From Lampropedia cohaerens (GTDB lineage Bacteria; Pseudomonadota; Gammaproteobacteria; Burkholderiales; Burkholderiaceae_C), in NCBI RefSeq assembly GCF_001005215.1, contig NZ_LBNQ01000040.1:101854-165853 (forward strand): 64,000 nucleotides of DNA, written 5' to 3'. The position numbers and the translations under genes are program-made. Within the stretch, counting starts at the first letter, position 1. Every line of letters starts with the position of its first letter. This document shows, in pieces, positions 17,594-28,332 of this stretch. Below the pieces are notes generated by a model. That model saw nothing but the letters and a program-made list of their open reading frames with translations. It was not told where the DNA came from and ran no database searches.

Positions 17594-18646
17594 ATGCACA
17601 ACGACTTTGATTCTCTTGCCGCATTGATTGCCCGCCTGGACGGGCAGGGCAGGGTAGTGGATGCCAACAGTGCCATGGAATCGGCGCTGGGACTGTCACG
17701 CCGCAAGCTGCAGGGGCTGACATTTGCACAGTTTCTGCAAGACTCCGAGACACTGGATCTGGCGCTGACCAAGGGGCAGGCTGGGGCGGAGTTCTCAATG
17801 TTTCGATTTGATTCCACCGTCCACGGGGTGGCCGGCAGTGATGCCGAGTTGCGTGTGCATGTCCACCTCACACGCATCGACCCGGATGGGGAATGGCTGC
17901 TGGAGCTTTGGCCGCAAAGCGATCAGGCGCGTACGCTGCAAGACAGCCGTGTGCAGGAACTGGCCGAGACCCACCGCATGCTGTTGCGCAATCTGGCACA
18001 CGAGATCAAGAACCCTCTTGGCGGCATACGCGGCGCGGCGCAGTTGCTGAGCATGGACATGCAGGATCCAGAATTGCTCGAATACACGCAGGTCATCATG
18101 CATGAGGCGGACCGCCTCCAATCGCTGCTGGACCGCTTGCTGGAGCCGCATCGCCATCCCCAGATCGTCGAGACTGTCAATATCCATGAAGTATGCGAGC
18201 ATGTGCGTTCGCTGGTCTTGCTCGAGTTTCCCACCGGCTTGCAGATCGAGCAGGACTATGACATCTCGCTGCCGGATGTGCGTGGTGACCGCAACCAATT
18301 GGTGCAGGCGCTGCTCAACATTGTCCAGAATGCTGCGCTGGTGCTTCGCCCTAAAATGGTGCATAACGAGGCGCGCATTGAGTTGCGCACCAGAGTTGCG
18401 CGTCAAGTGTTGATAGGCACCAAGTTGCACAAACTGGCATTGGAATTGCATGTGACGGATAACGGTCCGGGTATCGACCCGGCCATCCGGGAACGGATTT
18501 TTCATCCGCTGGTGACCGGTCGTGACGATGGCACGGGACTCGGCCTGAGCCTGGCGCAGACCTTTATTCAGCGGCATGACGGCATGATCGAATGCGACAG
18601 CGTCCCGGGCAGAACCACGTTTGTCATCACCATACCGCTGCCTTGA
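17594..18646 (+). CDS. glnL: Nitrogen regulation sensor histidine kinase NtrB (GlnL)
   Basis: Soluble sensor kinase and phosphatase of the nitrogen two-component system, controlled in relatives by the PII protein. A PAS domain fills about residues 1-115. The H-box RNLAHEIKNPLGGIRGAAQ contains the phosphorylated His136. The ATPase domain has N-box (QALLNIVQNAA), G1 (VTDNGPGID) and G2 (DGTGLGLSLAQ) motifs. There is no transmembrane segment, as expected. ATG at 17594 gives 350 aa. The partner regulator follows after 35 bp. Confidence 0.96.
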   Translation: MHNDFDSLAALIARLDGQGRVVDANSAMESALGLSRRKLQGLTFAQFLQDSETLDLALTKGQAGAEFSMFRFDSTVHGVAGSDAELRVHVHLTRIDPDGEWLLELWPQSDQARTLQDSRVQELAETHRMLLRNLAHEIKNPLGGIRGAAQLLSMDMQDPELLEYTQVIMHEADRLQSLLDRLLEPHRHPQIVETVNIHEVCEHVRSLVLLEFPTGLQIEQDYDISLPDVRGDRNQLVQALLNIVQNAALVLRPKMVHNEARIELRTRVARQVLIGTKLHKLALELHVTDNGPGIDPAIRERIFHPLVTGRDDGTGLGLSLAQTFIQRHDGMIECDSVPGRTTFVITIPLP

Positions 18647-18681
18647 GTTGATCGATTGCGGCGGCAACGCAAAGGAACACC

Positions 18682-20301
18682 ATGGATCCGGTCTGGATCG
18701 TAGACGATGACCCCTCCATTCGCTTCGTCCTTGAGAAGGCGCTAGGGCGCGAGGGCGTTGGCACTCGCAGTTTCCAGGCCGCTGCCGACGTCATGGAGGC
18801 GTTGGAACAGGCTGAACAGGCCGGAGCCGGTCTGCCACAGGTGCTTGTCAGCGACATCCGCATGCCGGGTGGCTCAGGTCTGCAGCTGCTGGAACAGGCG
18901 CAAGAGCGGTATCCGCAGCTGGCCATCATCATCATGACCGCCTATTCCGATCTGGACAGTGCCGTCTCGGCATTCCAGCGCGGCGCATTTGAGTACTTGC
19001 CCAAACCGTTTGACGTGACCAAGGCGGTCGAGCTGATTCAGCGCGCCCTGTATGAAGGGGAAGGCGAGCGCAACCAATTCACCAGTGAAGCCGATACGCA
19101 GGTGCCGGAAATACTAGGAAGCGCGCCGGCGATGCAGGATGTGTTTCGCATGATCGGTCGGCTCAGTCAGAGCCTGGTGACGGTGCTGGTCACTGGTGAG
19201 TCGGGCACCGGCAAGGAACTGGTTGCGCGGGCACTGCACAAGCACTCGCCTGTGGCACAGGGGCCATTCGTGGCCATCAACACCGCGGCCATACCGCAGG
19301 ACCTGTTGGAGTCGGAGCTTTTCGGTCACGAGCGTGGCGCCTTCACCGGTGCGCAGACGCAGCGCCGTGGACGGTTCGAGCAGGCTGATGGCGGCACGCT
19401 GTTTCTCGACGAGATCGGTGACATGCCGTTTGACCTGCAGACCCGTCTGCTGCGTGTGCTGTCAGAAGGCCAGTTCTATCGGGTGGGGGGGCACAGTTCG
19501 ATCAAAGTCAAGGTGCGTGTGGTGGCGGCCACCCATCAGAACCTGGAAGAGCGCGTTGCCAAGGGGCTGTTCCGGGAGGACTTGTTTCACCGCCTTAACG
19601 TGATCCGGGTGCGCCTTCCCGCGTTGCGGGAGCGCTCGGAGGACATTCCCGTACTGACACGCTACTTCCTTACCAAAAGCGCCAAACAGCTAGGGGTCGA
19701 GCCCAAGCGCATCTCGCAGGAGGCACTGAATGTGCTCAGCCGCTTTCCGTTCCCGGGCAATGTGCGTCAGTTGGAGAACACCTGCCACTGGTTGACGGTG
19801 ATGGCACCGGCGCAGATCATTTCTAGTCACGATCTGCCACCGGAAATCCTGCAGTATGGACAGCCAGCCTCTGTGGCAGACGTGGCGACGCCCGCGCGCA
19901 TTGACTTTGGTCAGGGCGCGCCTGCGGTCTCTTCCGGAGTGCCCGCGGGCGTTGCGCATGTGTCGACGCCTGCAGCAACTGTGCAGGATGGCGCGGCAGG
20001 CCACGCTTCCCCGGACTGGACGCGCGCACTGGCACAGGACGCTGCGGCCATGCTGGCCAGTGGCAGAACGGATGTGTGGGATACGCTGTCGCACCGTTTT
20101 GAGGCGACCCTGATCCGTGCCGCGCTGGCGGCCACTGGAGGTCGGCGCATCGAGGCGGCGCAGCGCCTGGGTATCGGGCGCAACACCATTACGCGCAAGA
20201 TCCAGGATTTGCATCTGGATGATGCGCCAGCGCCACTGCCGCCTGCCGAAGAGCAGCCGGGCGATGAGGATGCCGCCGCCGCGTTCGTGCGCCGGGCCTG
20301 A
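18682..20301 (+). CDS. glnG: Nitrogen regulation response regulator NtrC (GlnG)
   Basis: Enhancer-binding activator of sigma-54 promoters. The receiver domain has Asp58 in LVSDIRMPG as phosphorylation site. The AAA+ domain carries Walker A GESGTGKE (residues 172-179) and the sigma-54-contacting loop GAFTGA (219-224). A Fis-type helix-turn-helix with [14 protein letters not shown] is near the C-terminus. At 539 aa it is longer than enteric NtrC (about 470), because of an Ala/Pro-rich linker between the AAA+ and DNA-binding domains and a short acidic tail. It presumably acts on the glnA enhancer at 14706-14763. Confidence 0.96.
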   Translation: MDPVWIVDDDPSIRFVLEKALGREGVGTRSFQAAADVMEALEQAEQAGAGLPQVLVSDIRMPGGSGLQLLEQAQERYPQLAIIIMTAYSDLDSAVSAFQRGAFEYLPKPFDVTKAVELIQRALYEGEGERNQFTSEADTQVPEILGSAPAMQDVFRMIGRLSQSLVTVLVTGESGTGKELVARALHKHSPVAQGPFVAINTAAIPQDLLESELFGHERGAFTGAQTQRRGRFEQADGGTLFLDEIGDMPFDLQTRLLRVLSEGQFYRVGGHSSIKVKVRVVAATHQNLEERVAKGLFREDLFHRLNVIRVRLPALRERSEDIPVLTRYFLTKSAKQLGVEPKRISQEALNVLSRFPFPGNVRQLENTCHWLTVMAPAQIISSHDLPPEILQYGQPASVADVATPARIDFGQGAPAVSSGVPAGVAHVSTPAATVQDGAAGHASPDWTRALAQDAAAMLASGRTDVWDTLSHRFEATLIRAALAATGGRRIEAAQRLGIGRNTITRKIQDLHLDDAPAPLPPAEEQPGDEDAAAAFVRRA

Positions 20302-20481
20302 CGCGCGGGCGGTGGCGGCGCGCAAACGCCACCCATCCAGATTCCAGCAGCGTGACACGCTCCTTTCCTGCGCTGCGTACCTAGCCCGACTGGTTGTCTA
20401 CGTCTTGCCTCGCTCTCCAGGCAGGAGAACGCAGGCAATAGGGCGTTCCTGAACCGCTTCTGAGCGGCGAGAGCGGATGCG

Positions 20482-21561
20482 TCAGTTCCCCAGGCAAATG
20501 CCTAGATCGCGCGCTGCCAGTAGCGCGGGGTCGTTCAACCCGACAGTGCGAATGCCCTGCGCCACATCGACCAGGGGCACACTGGCGCAGGCCTGCCCAC
20601 GCAGGACGACCATGCGACCGAACTGGCCCTGCAGGACCAGTTGCGCCGCGTGCCAGCCAAACAGGGTTGCGAGCACGGCGTCAAAGGGGGTTGGCGGCCC
20701 CCCGCGCTGGATGTGCCCCAGCTGGGTGGAACGGACCTCGCTTGTCAGCGTCCCTTCCAGCTGCTGACACAACCATTCGCCCACCCCGCCCAAACGGAGC
20801 GGATCCGGGCTGTGCGGCAGATGCGCACGCACGATCTGCTTGCCGGTTGCCGCATGCGCACCTTCGGCGATGCAGATCAATGCATAGCCCTGCCGTGCAA
20901 CGCAGTGGGTGCAGGCTTCGGCGACGATGTGCGGCGAGAAAGGCACTTCGGGAATGAGCAGGATGTCCGCGCCCGCAGCCAGACCACCATGCAGCGCAAT
21001 CCATCCTGCATAGCGTCCCATCGTCTCCAGGATCATCACGCGCTGATGGCTACGCGCCGTGGTCTGCAGCCGCTGCAAGGCCTCGGAGACCACAGCCACG
21101 GCACTGTCGAAGCCAAAGGTGCGGTCAGTGTGGAGCAGGTCATTGTCGATCGTCTTGGGCACGCCAACGACGGGCAGGCCCAGCTGGTCAAAGCGGTGGG
21201 CGATCCTCATCGTGCCGTCTCCGCCCACCACAACCAGTGCGTCCAGTCCGAGTGCCCGTGCATTGGCGAGCGCCTGCGCGGAGACGTCCTCTCCATGCCA
21301 ATCAAAGGGATTGGCCGCATTGTGTGCGCCGAGAACGGTGCCGCCATCACCCAGGATATGGGTGACGTCGGCCAGCTCCAGGGGCCGGAACCTGCCTTCG
21401 ATCAATCCCAGAAATCCCTGCTCGATGCCGGTGACGCGAACGCCTGCCTGCAGGATCAATGATTGGGTGACAGCTCGGATGACGGCATTGAGACCGGGGC
21501 AGTCACCGCCGCCGGTCAGGATGCCAACGTGGCGTGGGGGCTGTGTGGAAGTGGGGCGCAT
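20482..21561 (-). CDS. pfkA: 6-phosphofructokinase (PfkA family)
   Basis: Phosphorylates fructose 6-phosphate in glycolysis. TGGGDCPGLNAVIR (residues 16-29) is the nucleotide-binding start, GGDGT is at 113-117, PKTIDND at 135-141, and GYALICIAEGA and GHIQRGGPPTPFD follow. Gly in GGDGT is typical of ATP-dependent enzymes, while Lys in PKTIDND is typical of the PPi-type and mixed groups, so the phosphoryl donor is probably ATP but not certain. Length 359 aa. Convergent with glnG. Many Burkholderiales lack this enzyme, which makes it worth noting. Confidence 0.9.
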   Translation of the reverse strand: MRPTSTQPPRHVGILTGGGDCPGLNAVIRAVTQSLILQAGVRVTGIEQGFLGLIEGRFRPLELADVTHILGDGGTVLGAHNAANPFDWHGEDVSAQALANARALGLDALVVVGGDGTMRIAHRFDQLGLPVVGVPKTIDNDLLHTDRTFGFDSAVAVVSEALQRLQTTARSHQRVMILETMGRYAGWIALHGGLAAGADILLIPEVPFSPHIVAEACTHCVARQGYALICIAEGAHAATGKQIVRAHLPHSPDPLRLGGVGEWLCQQLEGTLTSEVRSTQLGHIQRGGPPTPFDAVLATLFGWHAAQLVLQGQFGRMVVLRGQACASVPLVDVAQGIRTVGLNDPALLAARDLGICLGN

Positions 21562-21568
21562 TGCGGCG

Positions 21569-21979
21569 TTACCGGCGGGTTCGGTTGAGGCGCCTGGCGT
21601 TGGCGACAGCCCTGCGGTGCACCGGTGTCAAGCCTGACTCCAGCACGCGTTGAAAGGCTGTCGGCCACTGCCACCAACTCATGCCAATCCATGCAGGCTG
21701 ACCTGTCAGCACGCCTTGCAACGACGCTTGCGTCAGCTCGCTCTGGATGCGACAGAGCTCTGTGCCCATGGCCCACCAGGACATCCAGAACGCGGCCTGT
21801 TTTTCCGTCAGCATGTGTGTGAATTCCCGCTGGTCACGGACTGAAAGTACCGGGCCTGCTGTTGCCATGCGGCCCAGCCGATGGGCGATGACCTGCGGCG
21901 CGGCCACCTGCAGTTCCAACCACTTGGCGGGAAGGCTGGCTCTGCCACTGGGCTTGCGAGGACGGGGGCGGGCGGTCAT
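21569..21979 (-). CDS. Phasin-like protein, probably polyhydroxyalkanoate granule-associated
   Basis: ATG at 21979 has an AAGGT upstream and gives 136 aa; the longer frame to 22030 is less supported. After a basic Pro/Arg-rich start there is an amphipathic helical core (KWLELQVAAPQVIAHRLGRM and SVRDQREFTHMLTEKQAAF) resembling granule-associated phasins of Comamonadaceae, which coat storage-polymer granules. The C-terminus is basic. I know the family by resemblance only, so the assignment is tentative. It lies 7 bp upstream of pfkA on the same strand and may be co-transcribed. Confidence 0.55.
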   Translation of the reverse strand: MTARPRPRKPSGRASLPAKWLELQVAAPQVIAHRLGRMATAGPVLSVRDQREFTHMLTEKQAAFWMSWWAMGTELCRIQSELTQASLQGVLTGQPAWIGMSWWQWPTAFQRVLESGLTPVHRRAVANARRLNRTRR

Positions 21980-22051
21980 GGGGTACCTTTCAGAGGCGGC
22001 TGTACGGTGCGCAGAGGAAGAGGGGAGCATGCTGTTCGTTGTCGCAACGAT

Positions 22052-23020
22052 TCACTGCGTTGTCTGCACCGGCAAGTCTTCAGCGCGCGGGGATGCGTCG
22101 CCTGCTGCTGGCTTGTCATGATCACTGTCGCCGCTTTGAAGCGGGACGGCGTCGGCATCCGACATGGCCTTGGCCAGGCTGGCCGAGAGCAGCAGGATGG
22201 CGCTGGAGAAGTACAGCCACATCAACAGCGCGACCAGCGAACCCGCTGCCCCGTAGGCCGACACGATGGCGGCGCCGGAGAGGTACATGGTCATCGCGTG
22301 CTTGCCCAACGTGAACAGGGCCGCGCCAATGGCACCGGCGCGCACCAGGTAGCGCAGGGACGGCTTGCGCCCGTCGCTGATGCGCATCATGCCGACGAAC
22401 AAGAGCGTTACGATGACGAAGGAAACCACTTCGTTAAGCGCCATCCATATCCAGGGATGGCTCACTACGCCTGAGAGCACTTTGGCGACGACGCGCATGA
22501 CGGCCGACAACACCAGCGACACGAGCATCAGTCCGCCCAGCGCCAGCATGTAGCCCACGCCACGCAGGCGCAGGACCAGCAGCCACCACCAGGGCTGATT
22601 TTCTGACTTGGCAACACCCCAGATGGCCTTGAGCGAGTCCTGCAGGGCGACAAAGACACCCGTGGCTGCAGACAGCAGCACGACGAAGGCAATGACGGTG
22701 GCAATTAGCCCCTGCGTGGGCTCCATCGCGCTGTGCAGGGCTTGCTGCACGACGGCGGCGGTGCGCTCGCCGGTGATCGCCTCGACCTGGTCGATCATGG
22801 TTTCCTCGACGACTGTGCGATCCAGCCACCATCCTAGGCCGGCCACGACCAGAACCAGCAGCGGGGCCAGACTCAGCATGGCGTAGAACGCCATGGCCGC
22901 GCTCAGGCGCAGGCCGTCGGCGGCCAGCCAAGCCTGCACGCCCTGCACCAGCCAGGACTGCATGATGCGTTGCAGGAGCGAGGCACGCGGCGGATCGATA
23001 CGGGGGTGTTCACTGCGCAT
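22052..23020 (-). CDS. YihY/BrkB family inner-membrane protein
   Basis: A polytopic membrane protein of the YihY (formerly RNase BN/BrkB) family; the biochemical role is not established. LRLSAAMAFYAMLSLAPLLVL is the family hallmark near residue 40, and about six hydrophobic segments follow, with YGAAGSLVALLMWLYFSSAILL near the C-terminal end. The start MRSEH at 23020 gives 322 aa; an upstream ATG at 23074 is also in frame. A hydrophilic, acidic tail of about 35 residues follows the last segment. Confidence 0.88.
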   Translation of the reverse strand: MRSEHPRIDPPRASLLQRIMQSWLVQGVQAWLAADGLRLSAAMAFYAMLSLAPLLVLVVAGLGWWLDRTVVEETMIDQVEAITGERTAAVVQQALHSAMEPTQGLIATVIAFVVLLSAATGVFVALQDSLKAIWGVAKSENQPWWWLLVLRLRGVGYMLALGGLMLVSLVLSAVMRVVAKVLSGVVSHPWIWMALNEVVSFVIVTLLFVGMMRISDGRKPSLRYLVRAGAIGAALFTLGKHAMTMYLSGAAIVSAYGAAGSLVALLMWLYFSSAILLLSASLAKAMSDADAVPLQSGDSDHDKPAAGDASPRAEDLPVQTTQ

Positions 23021-23227
23021 GCCCGTTAATGTAACGTTTGCTGCACGCGGTCGCATGTCAGAGCGTGACCACAACCTTTTTTATGCGTTGCGGTGACCTG
23101 CCATCGGAGGCCGTGCAAGGCGTAAACCGCCAGCAGAGTTGGCGGTCCCGGGCGTCTTGCCCACCGCGTCATTACCTGGTTGCGCAACGCATGAACAGTT
23201 CGTGGAACAGTTCACAGACGGCAGCAT

Positions 23228-23250
23228 GAAAAAAGCGCCCTCGCGGGCGC
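23228..23250 (-). terminator. Rho-independent terminator of adk
   Basis: On the minus strand GCGCCC...GGGCGC forms a GC-rich hairpin with a short loop (CGCGA region), followed by a run of six T. It lies about 30 bp after the adk stop codon. Confidence 0.85.
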
Positions 23251-23278
23251 CGTAGTTACGCAGTGTCAAGAGCGCGCG

Positions 23279-24157
<879 letters not shown>

Positions 24158-24784
24158 TCAGATTTTCATGACCTGGGCGCGGTAGAACACCAGCTCGTCG
24201 ATGGATTCGTGTACGTCGGCCAATGCCGTGTGCTTCTGCGCTTTTCGGAATCCGGCGGCAATCTCCGGCTTCCAGCGGCGCGTGAGCTCCTTGAGCGTGC
24301 TGACGTCAATGTTTCGGTAGTGGAAGTAGGCCTCCAGCTTTGGCATGTACTTGACGAGAAAGCGCCGGTCCTGCCCGATGGTGTTGCCACACATGGGCGA
24401 CTTGCCCTTGCCCACGTACTGGCGCAGGAACTTGAGCAGCAGCTCGGTGGCGGCTTCCTCATCAATCGTCGAGGCTCTTACCCGCTCAATCAGGCCACTG
24501 CGCCCGTGGGTGCCCTTGTTCCAGGCATCCATGCGGTCCAGCACCTCGTCGCTCTGGTGAATGGCGATGACCGGCCCTTCGATGCGTGGCTGCAACTGCG
24601 GGCCGGTGACGACGACGGCAATTTCCAACAGGCGCTCTTTCTCGGGATCCAGGCCGCTCATCTCACAATCGAGCCAGATCAGGTTGTCGTCCGATTTCGC
24701 CAAGGTAGGCGCGTGCGCCGGTTCTTCGGTTAGGGGCGCGCCAGTCGCATCGGTGGCTGGCGACAAGGGAAGGTCGTTCGTCAT
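24158..24784 (-). CDS. orn: Oligoribonuclease
   Basis: DEDD-family 3'-5' exonuclease that degrades 2-5-nt RNAs and, in many bacteria, pGpG from c-di-GMP breakdown; this links it functionally with the EAL protein in the window. [20 protein letters not shown] supplies the first Asp and Glu, [13 protein letters not shown] the second Asp, and [18 protein letters not shown] the His and last Asp. ATG at 24784 gives 208 aa, with an N-terminal extension of about 30 residues compared with the 181-residue enteric enzyme. Divergent from the Ste24-type protease gene. Confidence 0.95.
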   Translation of the reverse strand: MTNDLPLSPATDATGAPLTEEPAHAPTLAKSDDNLIWLDCEMSGLDPEKERLLEIAVVVTGPQLQPRIEGPVIAIHQSDEVLDRMDAWNKGTHGRSGLIERVRASTIDEEAATELLLKFLRQYVGKGKSPMCGNTIGQDRRFLVKYMPKLEAYFHYRNIDVSTLKELTRRWKPEIAAGFRKAQKHTALADVHESIDELVFYRAQVMKI

Positions 24785-24914
24785 TCCCGAATTGTCGCGC
24801 ATCCCGCGAGCCTGCGCGCTGAAAATGGGGATAGCGCGCTGCGCAGGTGAGTGGATCGTGAACGAATTCGGACAGGGCGCATCCGATACACTGGCGCCTT
24901 GCTTCTCTTGACTT

Positions 24915-26246
24915 ATGAATGAACTATCTGGAATGGAAGCAGTGGCTGTGTCCGGGCATACGCCCATGGTCTGGTTGACAGTTTTTTTTGCAGCGGCACT
25001 GGCGCTGCAGTGGGTGTTGCAGCTGTGGCTGGCGGCACGCCAGATTCGCCACGTCAGGGCGCATCGTCACGAGGTCCCGGCCCCATTTGTCAGCCGGGTT
25101 TCGCTGGCGGCGCACCAGCGTGCAGCCGATTACACGATGGATACCGTGCGCCTTGGCATGGTGGAAAACACCGTTTCGGCGGTGGTGTTGCTGGGATGGA
25201 CCCTGCTGGGCGGGCTGAATGCGCTCAATCAATGGCTGTTGGGGTTGATGGGGCCAGGTTTTTTGCAGCAGCTGGTGCTGCTTCTGGTGTTTGGCACCGT
25301 CGCCGCTCTGCTGGGCGTTCCCTGGACCTTGTACAAGACCTTCGTGATCGAGCAGCGCTATGGTTTCAACAAGATGACATGGCGGCTGTGGCTGGGCGAC
25401 TTCCTGCGCAGCAGCGCCGTTGGCGCAATGCTGGCTGTTCCCTTGCTGGCCGCGGTGCTGGCGCTGATGCAGGCAGCCGGCAGCCTGTGGTGGCTGTGGG
25501 TCTGGGCGCTGTGGATGGGGTTCAACGTGTTGATGATGTGGCTCTATCCGACGGTGATCGCGCCGCTGTTCAATCAGTTCAAGCCGCTGGAGAATGCGGC
25601 GCTGCGAGCGCGCATCGAGACGCTGATGGCGCGCAGCGGCTTTACTGCCCAGGGCCTGTTCGTCATGGATGGCAGCCGGCGCAGCGCCCATGCGAATGCG
25701 TATTTCACCGGCCTGGGCAACGCCAAGCGCGTGGTGTTTTTCGACACGCTTCTGGGCAAACTCTCCGATGCCGAGGTCGAGGCTGTGCTGGCCCATGAGC
25801 TCGGGCATTTCAAGCATCGCCACATTACCAAGCGGCTGATCACGTTCTGCGTGCTGAGCCTGGCAGGCTTGGCGCTGCTGGGCTGGCTGCTGCAACAGTC
25901 GTGGTTCTTCACGGGCCTGGGCGTTGAGCCGATGCTGGTCGAGGGCACTACGCAGGTTGCTGCTGCCAACAGTGCATTGGCGCTGATCCTGTTTAGCATG
26001 CTGGTCAGCGTAGTTGGCGCGCTGGTGCAACCAGTTTGGGCGCAGCTGTCGCGCAAGCATGAATTCGAGGCGGATGCCTATGCCGCGCAACAGGCTGATG
26101 CCAAGGCGCTTGCCGCGGCATTGCTCAAGCTCTACGAGGACAATGCGTCGACGCTGACGCCGGATCCGCTGTATGCGCGCTTTCATTACTCCCATCCGCC
26201 GGCGACGGAGCGACTCGCGCGCCTGGGCGCGATGACGCCGGGCTAA
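24915..26246 (+). CDS. M48 family Ste24-type membrane metalloprotease
   Basis: A 443-residue integral membrane zinc protease of the CAAX prenyl protease 1 (Ste24/HtpX-like) family. The zinc motif HELGH is at residues 294-298 and a downstream [11 protein letters not shown] supplies the third ligand. Several transmembrane segments occupy the first 210 residues and two more follow the active site. In bacteria such proteins are thought to act in membrane protein quality control. It is followed by rsgA after 15 bp and divergent from orn, an arrangement common in Burkholderiales. Confidence 0.92.
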   Translation: MNELSGMEAVAVSGHTPMVWLTVFFAAALALQWVLQLWLAARQIRHVRAHRHEVPAPFVSRVSLAAHQRAADYTMDTVRLGMVENTVSAVVLLGWTLLGGLNALNQWLLGLMGPGFLQQLVLLLVFGTVAALLGVPWTLYKTFVIEQRYGFNKMTWRLWLGDFLRSSAVGAMLAVPLLAAVLALMQAAGSLWWLWVWALWMGFNVLMMWLYPTVIAPLFNQFKPLENAALRARIETLMARSGFTAQGLFVMDGSRRSAHANAYFTGLGNAKRVVFFDTLLGKLSDAEVEAVLAHELGHFKHRHITKRLITFCVLSLAGLALLGWLLQQSWFFTGLGVEPMLVEGTTQVAAANSALALILFSMLVSVVGALVQPVWAQLSRKHEFEADAYAAQQADAKALAAALLKLYEDNASTLTPDPLYARFHYSHPPATERLARLGAMTPG

Positions 26247-26261
26247 CGCGGTCGAGCTGCC

Positions 26262-27257
26262 ATGAACGCGCCATTGGAGACCGGTCTGGTTGTCACGGGA
26301 CACGGGCGGCACTATGTCGTCGAGTCTGCCGACGGCACGCGGCGTATCTGCCACCCGCGCGGCAAGAAGAGCCAAGCGGTGGTGGGCGATCGCTTGCAGT
26401 GGCGCCGTGCGCAGGCCGGGCAGGGCGACGATGGCATGATCGAAGCCATTCTGGAGCGCCGCAATCTTTTTTACCGGCAGGATGCGGTGCGCACGAAGGC
26501 GTTTGCGGCCAACATCGATCAGGTGCTGGTGCTGCTGGCTGCTGACCCGGTGTTCTCCGAGTGGCAGCTGGCCAAGGCGCTGGTGGCGGCCGAGGCAGCC
26601 GGCATTGAAGCGGTAATCGGCCTGAACAAGCAGGATCTCGCGCCGGCCTACGCCGCAGCTTGGCAGCGCCTTGCCGCGTACCGGCAGCCGGTGCCGACAG
26701 CGCCTTGCGGCGAGGTTGCCGCAGAGGCTGCGTCCGGCCCTCAGGCGTGCAGGCCGCTGTACCCGGTCCTGCGGCTGAGTCTGGCAGATCCCGATGGCGG
26801 CACGGATTACGCAGCGCTGTGCGAGCGGCTGCGGGGCAGGGCAACACTGGTGCTGGGGCCGTCAGGGGTCGGCAAGAGTACGTTGATTAACCGCCTGGTG
26901 CCGAATGCGCAGGCGCAGACGGCCGAAATCTCGCGCGCACTCAACAGCGGCCGCCATACGACGACGACCACGACCTGGTACTGGGTAGACCGGGCCAGCG
27001 GCACGGCGGTGCTCGATTCACCGGGATTCCAGGAGTTCGGGCTGCACCATATCCGCCGGCGCGATCTGGCGCGCTGGATGCCGGACATTGCATGCCATGC
27101 GAAAGGTTGTCGGTTTCACAACTGCACCCACATTCACGAGCCAGGCTGCGTGGTGCGAGCGGCGGTGCTTGCCGAGGATGCGCCGCCGTCGCAGCCTGGC
27201 ATCGCGGCCTCGCGCTACGCGCTGTACCAGTCGTTGCTGCTGCAGCTGCCTGACTGA
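26262..27257 (+). CDS. rsgA: Small ribosomal subunit biogenesis GTPase RsgA
   Basis: Circularly permuted GTPase that checks late maturation of the 30S subunit. The G4 motif (LNKQDL) precedes G1 (GPSGVGKS, residues 199-206), which is the permutation hallmark; G3 is DSPG. An N-terminal OB fold and a C-terminal zinc knuckle (C-x5-C around ACHAKGCRFHNC, then HEPGC) complete the family layout. Length is 331 aa. Probably co-transcribed with the upstream protease gene. Confidence 0.96.
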   Translation: MNAPLETGLVVTGHGRHYVVESADGTRRICHPRGKKSQAVVGDRLQWRRAQAGQGDDGMIEAILERRNLFYRQDAVRTKAFAANIDQVLVLLAADPVFSEWQLAKALVAAEAAGIEAVIGLNKQDLAPAYAAAWQRLAAYRQPVPTAPCGEVAAEAASGPQACRPLYPVLRLSLADPDGGTDYAALCERLRGRATLVLGPSGVGKSTLINRLVPNAQAQTAEISRALNSGRHTTTTTTWYWVDRASGTAVLDSPGFQEFGLHHIRRRDLARWMPDIACHAKGCRFHNCTHIHEPGCVVRAAVLAEDAPPSQPGIAASRYALYQSLLLQLPD

Positions 27258-27279
27258 TCGCGATCGGGCGGCGCGCTGC

Positions 27280-28332
27280 TCAATGGTGGCCGCCCTGCCG
27301 GGGCAGGATGCGTTGCCATGCGCTCCGTGCCTCGGCGATCATGCGGCTGCGCAGATCGGTCTGCCGTGGTGCCAGGGTGGCCGGCTGCAGCACCTGCCAT
27401 TCGGGTGCAGCATCTTCTGCCGCGGTGTTCTTGGCGACGCGAAAGCCAAATACATAGCCGCTGCGCTCGGAGCCCATGCGCAGGTCTTCCAGCACCAGGT
27501 AGCGGCCCTGCACGGAGGCCGCGGTGAAGCCGCTGGTGAACCACTGCAGCCGCCGGATATCCGCGCTGTGGGGCGCCAGTTCTGCCAGCAGCGCGGTCTC
27601 GCTGGGGTAATGCTCCAGCGTCAGCGGCACATCGCCATCGAACAGGCTGCGGTATCCGACGGCATAGCCATCGGGCTGCAGGACGATGATGCGCCACAGC
27701 AAAGTATTGGCGGGGGTATTGATGACCAGTCTTGGCGCATCTTCAAGCCCCAGCGCCTGAAGATCGTCGCGAGTGGCACGTGCGATGAGCGATTGCGCCG
27801 TCAGCGACCAAGCAATGTACAGCGTGCTCAGTGCCAGGCCCCACCACAGCGCGTGTCCTGCCCACCGCTGGGCTCCTCCGATCAGTGCCAGCACCACCGC
27901 CACCAGCAGCGGCAGAGTGTAGAGCGGATCGATGATGAACAGGCTGGCCCACATCACCGGACTGCTGGCAGATGGCCACCACAGCTGCGTGCCATAGACC
28001 GTGAAGGCATCAAGCAGCGGGTGACTCAGCAGCGCCAGGGCAATGCCGAGCAACCAGCCGCGTGGTGCCGCACGCACGGTGTTGGAATAGCGCCAGGCCA
28101 CCGCCCACACCGCGAGTGCCAGCAGGCACAGGATCCACAAGGCGTGGCTGGGCCCGCGGTGCCAGGTGAAAAGGTCGACCGGTGACTGCGTGAACAACGG
28201 CACGATGAATGTGTCCAGATCCGGTAACGTGCCCAATGCCGCGCCGACCGCCAGGCCCTTGCGACGCTGGCGTGCCGGAAGGGGTGCGGCCATCACCGCA
28301 GCGCCGAGTAAAGCCTGTGAGAGGGAGTCCAC
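27280..28332 (-). CDS. YdjM-type membrane-bound metal-dependent hydrolase (DUF457)
   Basis: The first 190 residues resemble the LexA-regulated inner-membrane hydrolase family: MDSLSQALLGAAV at the N-terminus, LGTLPDLD, and HRGPSHALW, whose His and Asp residues are the putative metal ligands, embedded in four or five transmembrane segments. LLSHPLLDAFTVYGT is also typical. The last 150 residues form a soluble domain of no recognised type. Substrate unknown. Length 350 aa. Convergent with rsgA, 23 bp apart. Confidence 0.8.
   Translation of the reverse strand: MDSLSQALLGAAVMAAPLPARQRRKGLAVGAALGTLPDLDTFIVPLFTQSPVDLFTWHRGPSHALWILCLLALAVWAVAWRYSNTVRAAPRGWLLGIALALLSHPLLDAFTVYGTQLWWPSASSPVMWASLFIIDPLYTLPLLVAVVLALIGGAQRWAGHALWWGLALSTLYIAWSLTAQSLIARATRDDLQALGLEDAPRLVINTPANTLLWRIIVLQPDGYAVGYRSLFDGDVPLTLEHYPSETALLAELAPHSADIRRLQWFTSGFTAASVQGRYLVLEDLRMGSERSGYVFGFRVAKNTAAEDAAPEWQVLQPATLAPRQTDLRSRMIAEARSAWQRILPRQGGHH

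Noticed and set aside
23190..23220. Direct repeat GAACAGTTC ... GAACAGTTC
   Set aside because: Only 9 bp, two copies and no relation to a known site; likely chance.
24854..24869. A further copy of the dispersed repeat (complement reads GAATTCGTTCACGATC)
   Set aside because: Matches only the right half of the core and needs a gap in the left half; kept out of the family until a genome-wide profile is available.
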